Source of the DNA: Chitinophagaceae bacterium
GTDB taxonomy: Bacteria; Bacteroidota; Bacteroidia; Chitinophagales; Chitinophagaceae
Direction: 5' to 3'
Length of the DNA: 6,229 bases
Assembly (NCBI GenBank): GCA_947463105.1
Contig: CANHSD010000163.1
Span: 1 to 6,229 of the forward strand
Position numbers and translations under genes: made by a program. Of the stretch, positions 5,641 to 6,229 are shown piece after piece. How positions within the stretch are numbered: the stretch's first letter is position 1; each line of letters begins with the position of its first letter. The notes under the pieces are model-generated. The model saw only the letters and a program-made list of their open reading frames with translations. It was not told where the DNA came from and searched no databases.

Positions 5641-6229
5641 ATGAACAAAACATTACATACATATCATTACAAAGGGGTGCTGACCTTGGAGTCTGGAAGA
5701 ACAATCCAGGATTTCAAGCTGGCTTATACCACCATGGGTGAAATGTCATCCAACAAAGACAATGTGGTATGGATATTTCATGCCATGACCGCCAACAGCG
5801 ATCCTTCTGACTGGTGGGCAGGAATGGTGGGCGAAGGGAAATTCTTTGACCCACGCAAGTATTTCATCATCTGTGTCAATATGCCAGGCAGTTATTACGG
5901 AAGCGTAAATCCCCTGGACAATCATGAAGAGACAGGCATGCCTTTCCTTCATGATTTCCCATTTTTTACGCCAATGGACATGGCAAGGTCTTATGATCAG
6001 CTGAGGCTCTCACTCGGAATAACTGAAATATACATGGGGATTGGCGGATCTATGGGCGGACAGCAACTGATTGCCTGGGCTTGCCTGGAACCAGCGCTGT
6101 TCAAATTCCTTGTTCCCATTGCCACCAATGCATTTCATTCTCCCTGGGGCAAAGCATTCAATGCCTCACAGCGGATGTGTATTGAAGCCGACCCTAGCTG
6201 GAAAGAAAAAATCCCGGAAGCAGGAATGG
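5641..6229 (+). CDS. metX: Homoserine O-acetyltransferase MetX, N-terminal part (truncated by window edge)
   Basis: MetX is a cytoplasmic alpha/beta-hydrolase-fold enzyme that moves acetyl from acetyl-CoA to L-homoserine, making O-acetylhomoserine for methionine synthesis. The first 196 codons are present. Visible blocks are the ligand region HAMTANSDPSDWWAGMVGEGKFFDP (47-71), FIICVNMPGSYYGS (75-88), the nucleophile elbow GIGGSMGGQQ (133-142) with Ser137, and ATNAFHSPWGKAFNASQR (161-178). The catalytic Asp and His lie beyond the right edge. The wording HAxTANSD, GxVGEGKxFDP and IATNAFHSPWG fits the Bacteroidota form. Tyr85 sits where related enzymes usually have Cys, as I recall, probably harmless variation. 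The ATG at 5641 lies 28 bases after the riboswitch terminator. An ATG at 5613 is out of frame. The riboswitch upstream independently supports the assignment. MetX and some serine-forming relatives are close, but motif and context favour MetX. Confidence 0.95.
   Translation, partial: MNKTLHTYHYKGVLTLESGRTIQDFKLAYTTMGEMSSNKDNVVWIFHAMTANSDPSDWWAGMVGEGKFFDPRKYFIICVNMPGSYYGSVNPLDNHEETGMPFLHDFPFFTPMDMARSYDQLRLSLGITEIYMGIGGSMGGQQLIAWACLEPALFKFLVPIATNAFHSPWGKAFNASQRMCIEADPSWKEKIPEAGM

Noticed and set aside
5746..5952. Minus-strand frame of 68 codons
   Set aside because: It is antisense to metX, which is clearly coding there.
1..6229. Defence system, mobile element or other unknown multi-gene system
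   Set aside because: All genes belong to familiar core families, and no transposase, integrase, toxin-antitoxin pair, tRNA or direct-repeat boundary was seen.

Overview
This window most likely comes from a Bacteroidota chromosome, probably near Chitinophagaceae or Sphingobacteriia. Three things point there: the wording of the RecG, UvrA and MetX proteins; a secreted beta-barrel of the DUF6089/PorG-like type found in that phylum; and promoters of the Bacteroidota form (TTTG, then TAnnTTTG) with little Shine-Dalgarno signal. Composition is even, and no transposase, integrase, tRNA, rRNA or CRISPR array was seen. It looks like ordinary core chromosome, and I found no previously undescribed multi-gene system.

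Layout. (1) Positions 1-645, minus strand: the N-terminal 215 codons of the DNA helicase RecG, running off the left edge. The reading frame is clean, but no ATG, GTG or TTG lies where the protein should begin. (2) 676-764: short divergent spacer with a TAATTTTG box reading toward recG. (3) 765-1217, plus: an ElaA-type GNAT N-acetyltransferase. (4) 1218-1340: spacer with a T8 run and a perfect 9-bp inverted repeat. (5) 1341-2330, plus: a secreted outer-membrane beta-barrel protein. (6) 2331-2436: convergent spacer with a bulged hairpin. (7) 2437-5247, minus: full-length UvrA, the damage-recognition ATPase of nucleotide excision repair. Its start is better placed at the ATG at 5247 than at a TTG 37 codons upstream. 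(8) 5248-5640: a 393-bp divergent intergenic region. It holds a small hairpin and four 10-bp tandem repeats in the uvrA leader, divergent promoter elements, a SAM-I (S-box) riboswitch aptamer and a strong intrinsic terminator. (9) 5641-6229, plus: the N-terminal 196 codons of homoserine O-acetyltransferase MetX, cut by the right edge.

How the parts fit. The best-supported regulatory unit is promoter, SAM-I aptamer, terminator, metX. S-adenosylmethionine should cause early termination and so reduce the first committed step of methionine synthesis. RecG and UvrA are both DNA-repair proteins, but they sit in separate transcription units and their proximity need not mean co-regulation. The points most worth checking are the missing recG start codon, the repeated CAGAT words next to the riboswitch P1 helix, the loss of one zinc-ligand cysteine in UvrA, and the G-rich tandem repeat in the uvrA leader.
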